Source: Neisseriaceae bacterium
Lineage (GTDB): Bacteria > Pseudomonadota > Gammaproteobacteria > Burkholderiales > Neisseriaceae
Reading direction: 5' to 3'
Assembly (NCBI GenBank): GCA_030146285.1
Contig: JASLBZ010000051.1
Span: forward strand, 1-15,311
DNA length: 15,311 bases
Part shown: one piece after another, positions 1 through 6,682 of the stretch
Numbering within the stretch: the first letter of the stretch is position 1
Layout: every line of letters begins with the position of its first letter
Translations under genes and position numbers: made by a program
The notes under the pieces: model-generated
Seen by the model: the letters and a program-made list of their open reading frames with translations, nothing else
Databases searched by the model: none
Told to the model about the DNA's origin: nothing

Positions 1-857
1 TTTAAGCCATAAAAGAAAAACAAATAAGCAAAGTAAATCACGATAAATACGGTGATTAAAATGGTCATGTAAGCGACAATGGCAACGGGATTGATTGACA
101 CAATATCCAAAGCAGCCAAAGCAATAATGGTGATTAATGTGCCTAAGAAAACACCCAAAACTTTATTGGTGTGCTTGCTTTTTTTCATGGGTGTTTCCCA
201 ATCGCAAGACGAGCCACGCAAAGCATTGAATTTACGCATGCGTGGAATGGTGATACAGCGGAAAATAATCAAGGCCAATAACATGCCGATACCACCAACA
301 CCAAAGCCCCAGTGCCAACCATAATCCTTGACCAAAAGGCCTGCTACCAGCGGTGCAATAAAAGCACCTAAGTTAATGCCCATATAGAAAATAGAAAAAC
401 CAGCATCGCGGCGGTTATCTTGGGCATCATAGAGCGTTCCCACCAAAATGGAGATACAGGTTTTAAAAAGCCCTGAACCCAATACGATAAAAACCAGACC
501 AATATAAAAGAAATAGCTGCCCCAAAGCGCGGAAGAGGCAATGGATAAATGCCCTAAGGCAATGATGAGCGAGCCATACCAAACGGCTCTAACTTGTCCT
601 AGCCAGTTATCCGCTAACCAACCACCTAAAATGGTGGCCAAATACATCGAACCTGCAAACAAGCCCACAACAGCAGCGGCAGTGGGTCTGTCTAAGCCCA
701 AGCCGCCATCAGATACCATGGCAATCATATACAAGATTAATAATGGGCGAATGCCATAGTAAGAAAAACGCTCCCAAAGCTCAGTAAAGAACAAACTGCT
801 TAAAGGTTTGGGTTGCCCAAAAAAGGCTTTATCGTACTGCTTAAATTCAGATGACAT
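1..857 (-). CDS. POT/PTR2-family proton-dependent oligopeptide transporter, 3' end outside window
   Basis: Inner-membrane MFS transporter of the POT (PTR2) family, which imports di- and tripeptides with protons. Only the N-terminal 285 residues are in the window; the frame is open at base 1. The family hallmark ExxERFxxYG is present as ELWERFSYYG at residues 26-35, and the second PTR2 signature appears as FYMGINLGAFIAP at about 157-169. Hydrophobic segments recur through the visible part, and a basic loop (about 205-232) separates what should be the two bundles. The start is well supported: GGAG lies 7 bases before the ATG. The family usually has about 450-500 residues, so roughly 40% is missing. 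It is transcribed away from the rest of the window and shares the AT-rich 858-1363 gap with the lipoprotein. Peptide transport is a family inference; the exact substrate range (Dtp-type) cannot be read. Confidence 0.93.
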   Translation of the reverse strand, partial: MSSEFKQYDKAFFGQPKPLSSLFFTELWERFSYYGIRPLLILYMIAMVSDGGLGLDRPTAAAVVGLFAGSMYLATILGGWLADNWLGQVRAVWYGSLIIALGHLSIASSALWGSYFFYIGLVFIVLGSGLFKTCISILVGTLYDAQDNRRDAGFSIFYMGINLGAFIAPLVAGLLVKDYGWHWGFGVGGIGMLLALIIFRCITIPRMRKFNALRGSSCDWETPMKKSKHTNKVLGVFLGTLITIIALAALDIVSINPVAIVAYMTILITVFIVIYFAYLFFFYGL

Positions 858-1245
858 AATTTCTCCGTTTTATTATTTACTGCTATTTCAAATATTTTTT
901 TTATATTAATCTGGGTTAATTTTTAAAAATCATAACCGATTCGGGTAAGAATCTTCCGAATTTTAGCATTTTATATAAAAAATAAAATATACAATAATGA
1001 TGGGTGAGTCATTATTGATAATAACTGCTGATAATTGTTAATAATATTACAAAAGATGGCTATAAATAAAGTAAAAGTGCTATTTTATTTCATTTTGGTC
1101 TTGGATTTTGAATGTGGAATGAATGAGAAACCGCCATGGTATTGGCGTATTAACAAAACGGAATGAAAGGATGCATGATTTTTTAGTGACATCATTTATT
1201 AAAAAAATTATGATGCTTTGGCTGGTGTTTTTAGAAGCATTGGCA

Positions 1246-1260
1246 TTCAGGCTGCCTGAA
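1246..1260. repeat. DNA uptake sequence (DUS), near-palindromic
   Basis: The 15-mer TTCAGGCTGCCTGAA contains AGGCTGCCTGAA on the plus strand (1249-1260; simDUS dialect) and AGGCAGCCTGAA on the minus strand (1246-1257; kingDUS dialect). DUS are short repeats recognised during natural transformation in Neisseriaceae (ComP binding is established for Neisseria). The kingDUS form also occurs as an inverted pair at 9421-9449, so that is probably the host dialect here. The dialect names rest on recall, not on a genome count. Confidence 0.75.
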
Positions 1261-1268
1261 AAAGCAGT

Positions 1269-1297
1269 TTAAGATGGATATCAAGATACGCTATAAT
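1269..1297 (+). promoter_or_regulatory. Putative sigma-70 promoter for the lipoprotein gene
   Basis: A perfect -10 hexamer TATAAT (1292-1297) is preceded by TTAAGA (1269-1274; 4 of 6 to the -35 consensus) with 17-base spacing. This puts transcription start near 1304 and leaves a leader of about 60 bases before the ATG at 1364. Confidence 0.55.
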
Positions 1298-1363
1298 GGC
1301 TAGGTATAGAGTTATTATTCTAATAAAACGTTGTTAGCATAAAGAAAAGGGTAGAAAAATCAA

Positions 1364-2023
1364 ATGAAAAAAATACTATTGGCCTTATTGGTTGGTTCAT
1401 TATTAAGTGCATGCGCAACACCAGAAGCATTGAAAATAGGTGCTTTGGATGCGAATTCACAAGTGGTACAAAAAGATGAGCGAATTGTGGCTTATTTTTC
1501 AGGCAGCACAGAAAGCATGGCTTATTCGGCAGAACCTGTTGAAGATGGTTTTGTGCGCAAATTATTGGGTACAACAGCCGATGGCAAGCCAGTGATTCAG
1601 GATTTTTGGGCAGAAAACAACCAAAAACAAATTGACTCTGTGGTGTTAAACAGCATGGATGCTTTGAATGATCCTAGTTCGGAAAACATTGAAGGTTGGG
1701 TGACGTATTACAATAAAAATGGCTCTTTGTCAGGTCGCTCATTTTTTCAAGATGGCATTGTTGTGGGCAGCTCGCTGATTTACTATCCAAACGGTCAATT
1801 GTTTGTGGAAATTGGCTATGAAAAGGGCATCGAGCGCACGCAAACTTACTTTTATCAAAATGGCCAAAAAGCGGTTGCCATTAACTATGATGATGAGGGC
1901 AATTCACACATGAGTTCTTGGGATAAAAAAGGACAAATGAATTACGACGAGGGCGCAGATTATCAAGTTTATTCTGATGTTGTGGCAGAATATGATTTGG
2001 CCCAAGTCGGCCTGAATGATTAA
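1364..2023 (+). CDS. Lipoprotein with MORN-like (MORN_2/YwqK-type) repeats
   Basis: A 219-residue predicted lipoprotein. The N-terminus is a lipoprotein signal: two lysines, a hydrophobic run, then the lipobox LSAC with Cys17 as the expected lipidated residue. From about residue 111 come three or four repeats of roughly 24 residues of the form (W/Y)xxYxxNGxLxxxxxYxxG: 111-135, 136-159, 160-183, and a degenerate one to about 197. These resemble the MORN_2 repeats found in proteins annotated as YwqK-family antitoxins, but no toxin partner sits next to it, so an antitoxin role should not be assumed. The region between Cys17 and residue 110 is not recognised. It has its own promoter (TATAAT at 1292) and a modest AAAGG upstream of the ATG. 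No clear terminator separates it from the thiC leader, so read-through is possible. Probably outer-membrane anchored; function unknown. Confidence 0.85.
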   Translation: MKKILLALLVGSLLSACATPEALKIGALDANSQVVQKDERIVAYFSGSTESMAYSAEPVEDGFVRKLLGTTADGKPVIQDFWAENNQKQIDSVVLNSMDALNDPSSENIEGWVTYYNKNGSLSGRSFFQDGIVVGSSLIYYPNGQLFVEIGYEKGIERTQTYFYQNGQKAVAINYDDEGNSHMSSWDKKGQMNYDEGADYQVYSDVVAEYDLAQVGLND

Positions 2024-2111
2024 AACACTTCGTCATGATTCAATGGTTTGTGATTGAGACTTAAGCAGTAAATGATTCACAAATACCGGTTCATATGGGT
2101 TTGATTGTTAT

Positions 2112-2140
2112 TTGCTTGCTGCATGTCTTTGTGTTCTAAT
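2112..2140 (+). promoter_or_regulatory. Putative promoter of the thiC leader
   Basis: TTGCTT (2112-2117) and TCTAAT (2135-2140) are separated by 17 bases, and TG at 2132-2133 makes it an extended -10. Transcription would begin near 2147, just before the aptamer's first paired base at 2152. This fit with the riboswitch boundary is the main support. Confidence 0.6.
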
Positions 2141-2151
2141 GGCGATACTAA

Positions 2152-2240
2152 CGAAACAGGAGTGCTGTAATAAGTAGGTTTATTACGGCTGAGAGAGTAC
2201 CTAGCACCCGAGGCGGATAATACCGACGTGGGAAGTTTCG
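2152..2240 (+). promoter_or_regulatory. TPP riboswitch aptamer (THI element)
   Basis: Thiamine pyrophosphate-sensing aptamer in the leader of thiC. Conserved core pieces are visible: CTGAGA (2189-2194) in the pyrimidine-binding arm, and GGATAATACC followed by GTGGGAAG (2215-2235) in the pyrophosphate arm. P1 is CGAAAC (2152-2157) with GTTTCG (2235-2240). The variable P3 arm is a perfect 7-bp stem, GTAATAA (2167-2173) with TTATTAC (2180-2186), and GTGCT (2162-2166) pairs with AGCAC (2203-2207). It should repress thiC, and possibly the downstream thi genes, when TPP is plentiful. The expression platform is listed separately. Confidence 0.96.
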
Positions 2241-2296
2241 GACAATTGATTTTCAATAGCCATGGGCGTTCTTGCTCATGGCGCGTCCATTATGCT

Positions 2297-2328
2297 GGCT
2301 TCTGTTTCGGATTTTGATAACAGGAGCT
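2297..2328 (+). promoter_or_regulatory. SD-sequestering hairpin, expression platform of the TPP riboswitch
   Basis: GCTTCTGTT (2298-2306) pairs along its full length with AACAGGAGC (2319-2327), with one G-U pair and an extra terminal G-U (2297/2328). The 3' arm contains the thiC Shine-Dalgarno AGGAG (2322-2326). The same 5' arm can instead pair with the aptamer's 5' strand: 2299-2309 with 2152-2162 makes 11 pairs including one G-U. The two pairings exclude each other, as expected of a translational switch. An upstream hairpin (2259-2267 with 2274-2282, 9 pairs) lacks a U-tract, arguing against intrinsic termination. Pairings are read from sequence; the regulatory outcome is inferred. Confidence 0.72.
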
Positions 2329-2334
2329 TTTTTT

Positions 2335-4215
2335 ATGAGCAAAACCACTGCTACCAAGCCGAGCGAGTCACAAGCGTTAGACACCCTAAGCCATGACTTA
2401 GAGCTTCAGTTCGCCTACCCGAATTCTAAAAAAATCTATGTAACGGGTTCACGCAACGACATTCAAGTACCCCTTCGTGAAATTTCACAAGACGATACCA
2501 TCACCACCAAAGGAACGGAAACCAATCCTCCGATTCCTGTTTATGACACTTCAGGCCCTTATGGCGACCCTGATGCCAAAATCGATTTGAAACAAGGTTT
2601 GCGCGATGTGCGCACAGCTTGGATTGAAGAGCGTGGCGATGTTGAGCGTTTGGATGGTTTAAGTAGCGAATATGGTTTAGACCGTGCGCATGACCCCAAA
2701 ACAGCCCATTTGCGTTTTAATCAAATCACCCGTCCTTTGCGTGCAAAAACAGGCAAAAACGTTTCTCAAATGCATTATGCTCGCCAAGGCATTATCACGC
2801 CTGAAATGGAATACGTTGCCATTCGTGAGCGCATGAAACTGGATGAATTGCACAAAAACCCAGAATACAAAATGCTGTTAAAACAGCATGAAGGTTTTGA
2901 TTTTGGTGCCAATTTGCCTAAGCATCCTGATGACATTACCCCTGAGTTTGTGCGCCAAGAAATTGCCCTAGGTCGCGCCATTATTCCTGCCAATATTAAT
3001 CACCCAGAAGTTGAGCCCATGATTATTGGACGCAATTTCCGTGTCAAAATCAATGGTAACTTGGGTAATTCAGCGGTGACATCTTCGTTGACTGAAGAAG
3101 TTGAAAAAATGGTTTGGTCATTGCGCTGGGGTGCAGACACTATTATGGACTTGTCCACAGGCGAACACATTCACGAAACCCGTGAGTGGATTATTCGTAA
3201 CTCTCCTGTGCCAATTGGTACTGTGCCGATTTACCAAGCTTTGGAAAAAGTAAATGGTATTGCTGAAGATTTAACGTGGGAATTGTTCCGTGACACCTTA
3301 ATTGAGCAAGCTGAGCAAGGTGTGGATTACTTTACCATTCATGCTGGTGTTTTGCTTCGCTATGTACCAATGACAGCCAAGCGTTTGACTGGCATTGTGT
3401 CTCGTGGTGGCTCGATTATGGCCAAATGGTGTTTAGCCCACCACCAAGAAAACTTCTTGTACACGCATTTTGATGAAATTTGCGAAATCATGAAAGCCTA
3501 TGACGTATCGTTCTCATTGGGGGATGGCTTGCGTCCAGGCTGCCTAGCCGACTCGAATGACGAAGCACAGTTTGGTGAGTTGCATACTTTGGGTGAGTTA
3601 ACCGCCAAAGCATGGAAACACGATGTGCAAGTGATGATTGAAGGCCCAGGTCACGTTCCATTGCAACGCATTAAAGCCAATATGGACGAAGAATTAAAAC
3701 ATTGCTTTGAAGCACCGTTTTACACTTTAGGCCCGTTGGTTACTGATATTGCTCCAGGTTATGATCACATTACCAGCGGTATTGGTGCTGCCAATATTGG
3801 TTGGTACGGTACATCAATGCTTTGCTATGTCACACCGAAAGAGCATTTGGGTTTACCAGACAAAGAAGACGTGCGTGTGGGCATTATTACTTACCGCATT
3901 GCTGCGCATGCCGCTGATTTGGCCAAAGGCTGGCCAGGTGCGCAATTGCGTGACAATGCTTTGTCTAAAGCCCGCTTTGAGTTCCGTTGGCGCGATCAAT
4001 TCCGTTTGGGATTGGACCCAGAACGTGCAGAAAGCTACCACGACCAAACCTTACCGGCAGAAGGTGCGAAAGTGGCACACTTTTGCTCTATGTGTGGGCC
4101 TAAATTCTGTTCGATGAAAATCACCCAAGAAGTTCGGGATTATGCTGAAGCACAAGAAGGCATGACAGAAAAATCGATTCAGTTTTTAAAATCGGGTAGT
4201 GCCATTTACAGTTAA
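2335..4215 (+). CDS. thiC: Phosphomethylpyrimidine synthase ThiC
   Basis: Cytosolic radical-SAM enzyme that rearranges aminoimidazole ribotide into HMP-P, the pyrimidine precursor of thiamine. The 626-residue product has the usual bacterial length (about 630 in E. coli). The [4Fe-4S]-binding motif CxxCxxxxC is at Cys584, Cys587 and Cys592 (CSMCGPKFC), as expected near the C-terminus. Other strongly conserved ThiC blocks include SRGGSIMAKWC, SLGDGLRPGC and EGPGHVP. I choose ATG 2335 because AGGAG (2322-2326) lies 8 bases upstream; an in-frame TTG at 2272 would add 21 residues unlike ThiC and run through the riboswitch platform. It is controlled by the TPP riboswitch just upstream. A short stem (4216-4228) follows the stop but has no U-tract, so transcription may continue into the next gene. 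Confidence 0.98.
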   Translation: MSKTTATKPSESQALDTLSHDLELQFAYPNSKKIYVTGSRNDIQVPLREISQDDTITTKGTETNPPIPVYDTSGPYGDPDAKIDLKQGLRDVRTAWIEERGDVERLDGLSSEYGLDRAHDPKTAHLRFNQITRPLRAKTGKNVSQMHYARQGIITPEMEYVAIRERMKLDELHKNPEYKMLLKQHEGFDFGANLPKHPDDITPEFVRQEIALGRAIIPANINHPEVEPMIIGRNFRVKINGNLGNSAVTSSLTEEVEKMVWSLRWGADTIMDLSTGEHIHETREWIIRNSPVPIGTVPIYQALEKVNGIAEDLTWELFRDTLIEQAEQGVDYFTIHAGVLLRYVPMTAKRLTGIVSRGGSIMAKWCLAHHQENFLYTHFDEICEIMKAYDVSFSLGDGLRPGCLADSNDEAQFGELHTLGELTAKAWKHDVQVMIEGPGHVPLQRIKANMDEELKHCFEAPFYTLGPLVTDIAPGYDHITSGIGAANIGWYGTSMLCYVTPKEHLGLPDKEDVRVGIITYRIAAHAADLAKGWPGAQLRDNALSKARFEFRWRDQFRLGLDPERAESYHDQTLPAEGAKVAHFCSMCGPKFCSMKITQEVRDYAEAQEGMTEKSIQFLKSGSAIYS

Positions 4216-4300
4216 GCATGGCACATGCGCTCATGAATAATCAAAGCATTAAGGCTGGTTTTTGTTAGAATAGCTTCATATTTTGAATGGGATTGAGCGC

Positions 4301-4582
4301 ATGTTTGCATACTTAAAGAAATCAGGTACTGAAATTTGTCTTTCATTTGGCTTTGGTGTTGCTGCTATTGGCAGTTTATTAATGACTTTAAACTGGCAAG
4401 CACAAAATATTGTGGTATTTATCGGTATTTTGGTGATGTTTGCAGCAGCGATTATTGCCATTGTGGGCGTTTTTTTAGGACTTCGCGATAAAAATGGGCA
4501 ATTGATTGTACAAAATATTGTGATTTTGATGTGGTCGGTATTATTGCCTTTGATTTTATTGGTGACTAAGTTCTATCAATGA
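4301..4582 (+). CDS. Small three-helix membrane protein of unknown function in the thi cluster
   Basis: A 93-residue hydrophobic protein that I do not recognise. Three membrane segments are apparent at about residues 11-29, 36-60 and 70-89, separated by short loops; LGLRDKNGQ at about 59-67 forms a polar loop between helices 2 and 3. It lies between thiC (85 bases upstream) and thiO (13 bases downstream) on the same strand, so it is probably co-transcribed with thiO. A possible -10 (TAGAAT, 4266-4271) precedes it but has no good -35. The start is uncertain: ATG 4301 is preferred, with an in-frame TTG at 4283 adding six residues; no strong SD is seen for either. Nothing in the sequence links it to thiamine chemistry beyond position; it could be a passenger or a membrane partner. 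Confidence 0.75.
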   Translation: MFAYLKKSGTEICLSFGFGVAAIGSLLMTLNWQAQNIVVFIGILVMFAAAIIAIVGVFLGLRDKNGQLIVQNIVILMWSVLLPLILLVTKFYQ

Positions 4583-4595
4583 ACTGGAAACAATT

Positions 4596-5693
4596 ATGCA
4601 GTTTTCCATTGTCGGTGGCGGCTTATTAGGTCGCTTAATGGCATGGCAATTGTCTGAAACTGGGGCAAGTGTCACTTTATACGATAAAGCAAGTAGGCAA
4701 GGTGAAGACGCTGCGGCTTATGTGGCAGCAGCCATGTTAGCACCCTTGGCAGAGGCCATAGAGTCTAGTGAGCTGGTAACCAATTTGGCTTGGCAAAGCT
4801 TGGCTTTGTGGGAAGATTGGGTGAAGCAATTGCCCACACCTATTTTTTACCAACAAAATGGTAGCTTATTGGTTTGGCACTCACAAGACAAAGCCTTAGC
4901 AGTCGATTTTCAACACCATTTAGAGCGCTGCCACGGTATTGATGGCAATGATTGGCAACGCATTCAGGCCCACGAAGTGGCCAAACTTGAGCCACAATTG
5001 CAAAATCGCTTCTTAGACGGTTTGTTTTTAAAAACCGAAGGGCAGCTAGACAATCGCCAAGTATTATTGGCTTTGGCCGATGCTTTAGAGCAAGCAGGTG
5101 TTGTGTGTCATTGGCAGCATGAAATCCAAGAACAAGATTTGTCTTCTTTAACAGGTTGGGTGATTGATTGCCGTGGTATCGGTGCTAAAAATGCTTGGCA
5201 ACAAATCCAAGGCTCACGTTTGCGTGGGATTCGTGGCGAAGTGGCCAGAGTGTATGCACCTGAAGTCACCTTAAACCGTCCAACCCGATTGCTGCATCCT
5301 CGTTATCCGCTTTATATTGCGCCCAAAGAAAACCATGTTTTTGTGATTGGTGCGACGCAATTGGAAAGTGAAGACGATAGCAATGTCTCTGTTCGCTCCG
5401 GCTTAGAATTGTTGTCGGCCTTGTACGCGGTACATCCTGCTTTTGGTGAGGCCAGAATCTTAGAGCTTGCCAGTGGCTTGCGCCCGACACTCAGTCACAA
5501 TGACCCAGAAATTCGCTACCACAAACAAAAACAGTTAATTGAAATCAATGGCTTGTTTCGACACGGCTTTATGATTGCGCCTGCTGTGACACAAGCTGCT
5601 TGTCGTTTGGCTTTGTCATTGGCAAAACAACAAGATATTTCCCAGATGGATGCCACCAGTGGCATGATTTTTAGTGGTGTAGATGATGAGTAA
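4596..5693 (+). CDS. thiO: Glycine oxidase ThiO (FAD-dependent)
   Basis: FAD-dependent oxidase that turns glycine into the imine (dehydroglycine) needed for the thiazole ring; the oxygen-using alternative to the radical enzyme ThiH. The 365-residue length fits the family. The N-terminal Rossmann motif is VGGGLLG, with Gly7, Gly9 and Gly12 as GxGxxG and Asp30 ending the second strand (LYDK), where the ribose of FAD binds. The C-terminal GLRP and FRHGFMIAPA blocks match the substrate- and flavin-binding region of DAO-fold ThiO. It overlaps the start of thiS by 8-11 bases, implying coupled translation. The SD is weak (GGAAA upstream). The choice of ThiO over ThiH suggests thiamine synthesis under oxic or microoxic conditions. 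An alternative would be another D-amino acid oxidase, but the context strongly favours ThiO. Confidence 0.94.
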   Translation: MQFSIVGGGLLGRLMAWQLSETGASVTLYDKASRQGEDAAAYVAAAMLAPLAEAIESSELVTNLAWQSLALWEDWVKQLPTPIFYQQNGSLLVWHSQDKALAVDFQHHLERCHGIDGNDWQRIQAHEVAKLEPQLQNRFLDGLFLKTEGQLDNRQVLLALADALEQAGVVCHWQHEIQEQDLSSLTGWVIDCRGIGAKNAWQQIQGSRLRGIRGEVARVYAPEVTLNRPTRLLHPRYPLYIAPKENHVFVIGATQLESEDDSNVSVRSGLELLSALYAVHPAFGEARILELASGLRPTLSHNDPEIRYHKQKQLIEINGLFRHGFMIAPAVTQAACRLALSLAKQQDISQMDATSGMIFSGVDDE

Positions 5694-5886
5694 AGACATT
5701 CGAGTCAATGGTGAGCCTATGCAGTTTCTAGGCGATACCATTCATGACGTGATTTTAAGTGTGAATCCCAAACAACCTTTTGCGGTAGCGGTAAATACAG
5801 TTTTTGTACCAAAACAGCAATATGTCCAAACCCAGTTAAACCAGGGTGATGTGATTGACATCGTGAATCCAGTGGTGGGTGGCTAA
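5683..5886 (+). CDS. thiS: Sulfur carrier protein ThiS
   Basis: Small ubiquitin-fold sulfur carrier (66-67 residues). It is adenylated and then thiocarboxylated at its C-terminal glycine and gives sulfur to ThiG for the thiazole ring. The C-terminus is VNPVVGG, with the required Gly-Gly tail exactly at the stop. The opening IRVNGEPMQF and the DVIDIVNPVVGG end are typical of ThiS. Two adjacent ATGs are possible (5683 and 5686); GTGGTG at 5674-5679 is better spaced for the second, giving 66 residues. It overlaps thiO and ends one base before the thiG ATG. The activating enzyme ThiF is not in the window. Confidence 0.95.
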   Translation: MMSKDIRVNGEPMQFLGDTIHDVILSVNPKQPFAVAVNTVFVPKQQYVQTQLNQGDVIDIVNPVVGG

Positions 5887-5887
5887 T

Positions 5888-6679
5888 ATGGGTACAGAAT
5901 TAAACCTTTATGGTGAATCGTTTTCTAGTCGCTTGCTATTGGGTACTGCTGCTTACAGCAGCCCTGTTGTGATGCAAGAAACCTTAAGTCAAGTGAACCC
6001 AGCCATGATTACCGTAGCGCTGCGTCGTTCCAGTCATTATGGCGAAGCCAGTGGACAAGGTTTTTGGGAGTTGTTGCAAAGCTTAAAACTGCCCATATTG
6101 CCCAATACTGCAGGCTGCCTATCGGTACAAGAAGCAGTGACCACCGCACAGATGGCGCGAGAAATTTTTGAAACCGATTGGATTAAATTGGAATTGATTG
6201 GGGATGATGCTACCTTGCAGCCCGACGTTTTTCAATTGTTAGAAGCATGTGAAATCTTGATTAAAGATGGCTTTAAAGTATTGCCGTATTGCACTGAGGA
6301 TTTGATTGCTTGTCGGCGGTTATTGGATGTGGGCTGCGAAGCATTGATGCCGTGGGCTGCGCCCATTGGTACCGGTTTGGGCGTGGCACATGAGTATGCG
6401 CTACACGTGTTGCGAGATAGGCTGCCTGATACTCCATTGATTATTGATGCCGGTTTGGGTGTGCCATCGCATGCTGCTCAAGTCATGGAATGGGGTTTTG
6501 ATGGTGTTTTACTCAATACCGCGGTTTCTCGTTCTGGCAATCCACAGCAAATGGGCATGGCATTTGATTTGGCGGTAAAAGCAGGGCGCATGGCATTTGC
6601 AGCCAGCCCGATTGCACAGCGCAAAGAAGCACAAGCCAGCACACCAACTGTTGGTATTCCTTTTTGGCATCAGGAGTAA
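5888..6679 (+). CDS. thiG: Thiazole synthase ThiG
   Basis: TIM-barrel enzyme that condenses 1-deoxy-D-xylulose 5-phosphate, dehydroglycine and ThiS-thiocarboxylate into thiazole phosphate. With ATG 5888 it has 263 residues. The Schiff-base lysine is expected at Lys100 in DWIKLELIGDD. Other family blocks are SRLLLGTAAY, LPNTAGC, VLPYCTEDL, PWAAPIGTGLG and VLLNTAVSRSG. An in-frame GTG at 5879 overlaps the end of thiS and would add three residues; ATG is preferred, with GGTGG just upstream. It is spaced one base from thiS and three from thiE, a tightly coupled operon. A stretch at 6419-6430 is one base off the uptake sequence AGGCTGCCTGAA. The protein looks very like Neisseria ThiG as I recall it. 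Confidence 0.97.
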   Translation: MGTELNLYGESFSSRLLLGTAAYSSPVVMQETLSQVNPAMITVALRRSSHYGEASGQGFWELLQSLKLPILPNTAGCLSVQEAVTTAQMAREIFETDWIKLELIGDDATLQPDVFQLLEACEILIKDGFKVLPYCTEDLIACRRLLDVGCEALMPWAAPIGTGLGVAHEYALHVLRDRLPDTPLIIDAGLGVPSHAAQVMEWGFDGVLLNTAVSRSGNPQQMGMAFDLAVKAGRMAFAASPIAQRKEAQASTPTVGIPFWHQE

Positions 6680-6682
6680 AGC

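Larger units (their letters stand above)
858..1363. other. AT-rich intergenic region between divergent genes
   Basis: No convincing gene is seen in these 506 bases. They hold the upstream region of the peptide transporter, a DUS element (1246-1260) and the promoter of the lipoprotein. Two dyads stand out: ATTCGG at 939-944 with CCGAAT at 956-961, enclosing the small palindrome AAGAATCTT; and CAATAATGA (992-1000) with TCATTATTG (1009-1017), a perfect 9-bp inverted repeat with an 8-base loop. A 33-codon ORF (1171-1272) is present but poorly supported. Whether the dyads are operators or chance AT-rich pairings is unknown. Confidence 0.6.

Noticed and set aside
1171..1272. 33-codon ORF starting ATG at 1171, weakly hydrophobic, running through the DUS
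   Set aside because: AAAGG abuts the ATG with no spacing, there is no recognisable similarity, and the uptake sequence lies inside it; likely chance.
1320..1574. Minus-strand ORF opposite the lipoprotein start
   Set aside because: Antisense shadow; no SD and no recognisable domain.
2259..2282. Hairpin GCCATGGGC/GCTCATGGC as an intrinsic terminator of the riboswitch
   Set aside because: No U-tract follows; the SD-masking pairing downstream explains control better.
2272..2334. Upstream TTG start extending thiC by 21 residues
   Set aside because: The extension does not resemble ThiC, overlaps the riboswitch platform, and the ATG at 2335 has a well-spaced AGGAG.
4216..4228. GCATG-GCA-CATGC stem after thiC as a terminator
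   Set aside because: Only five base pairs and no T-run.
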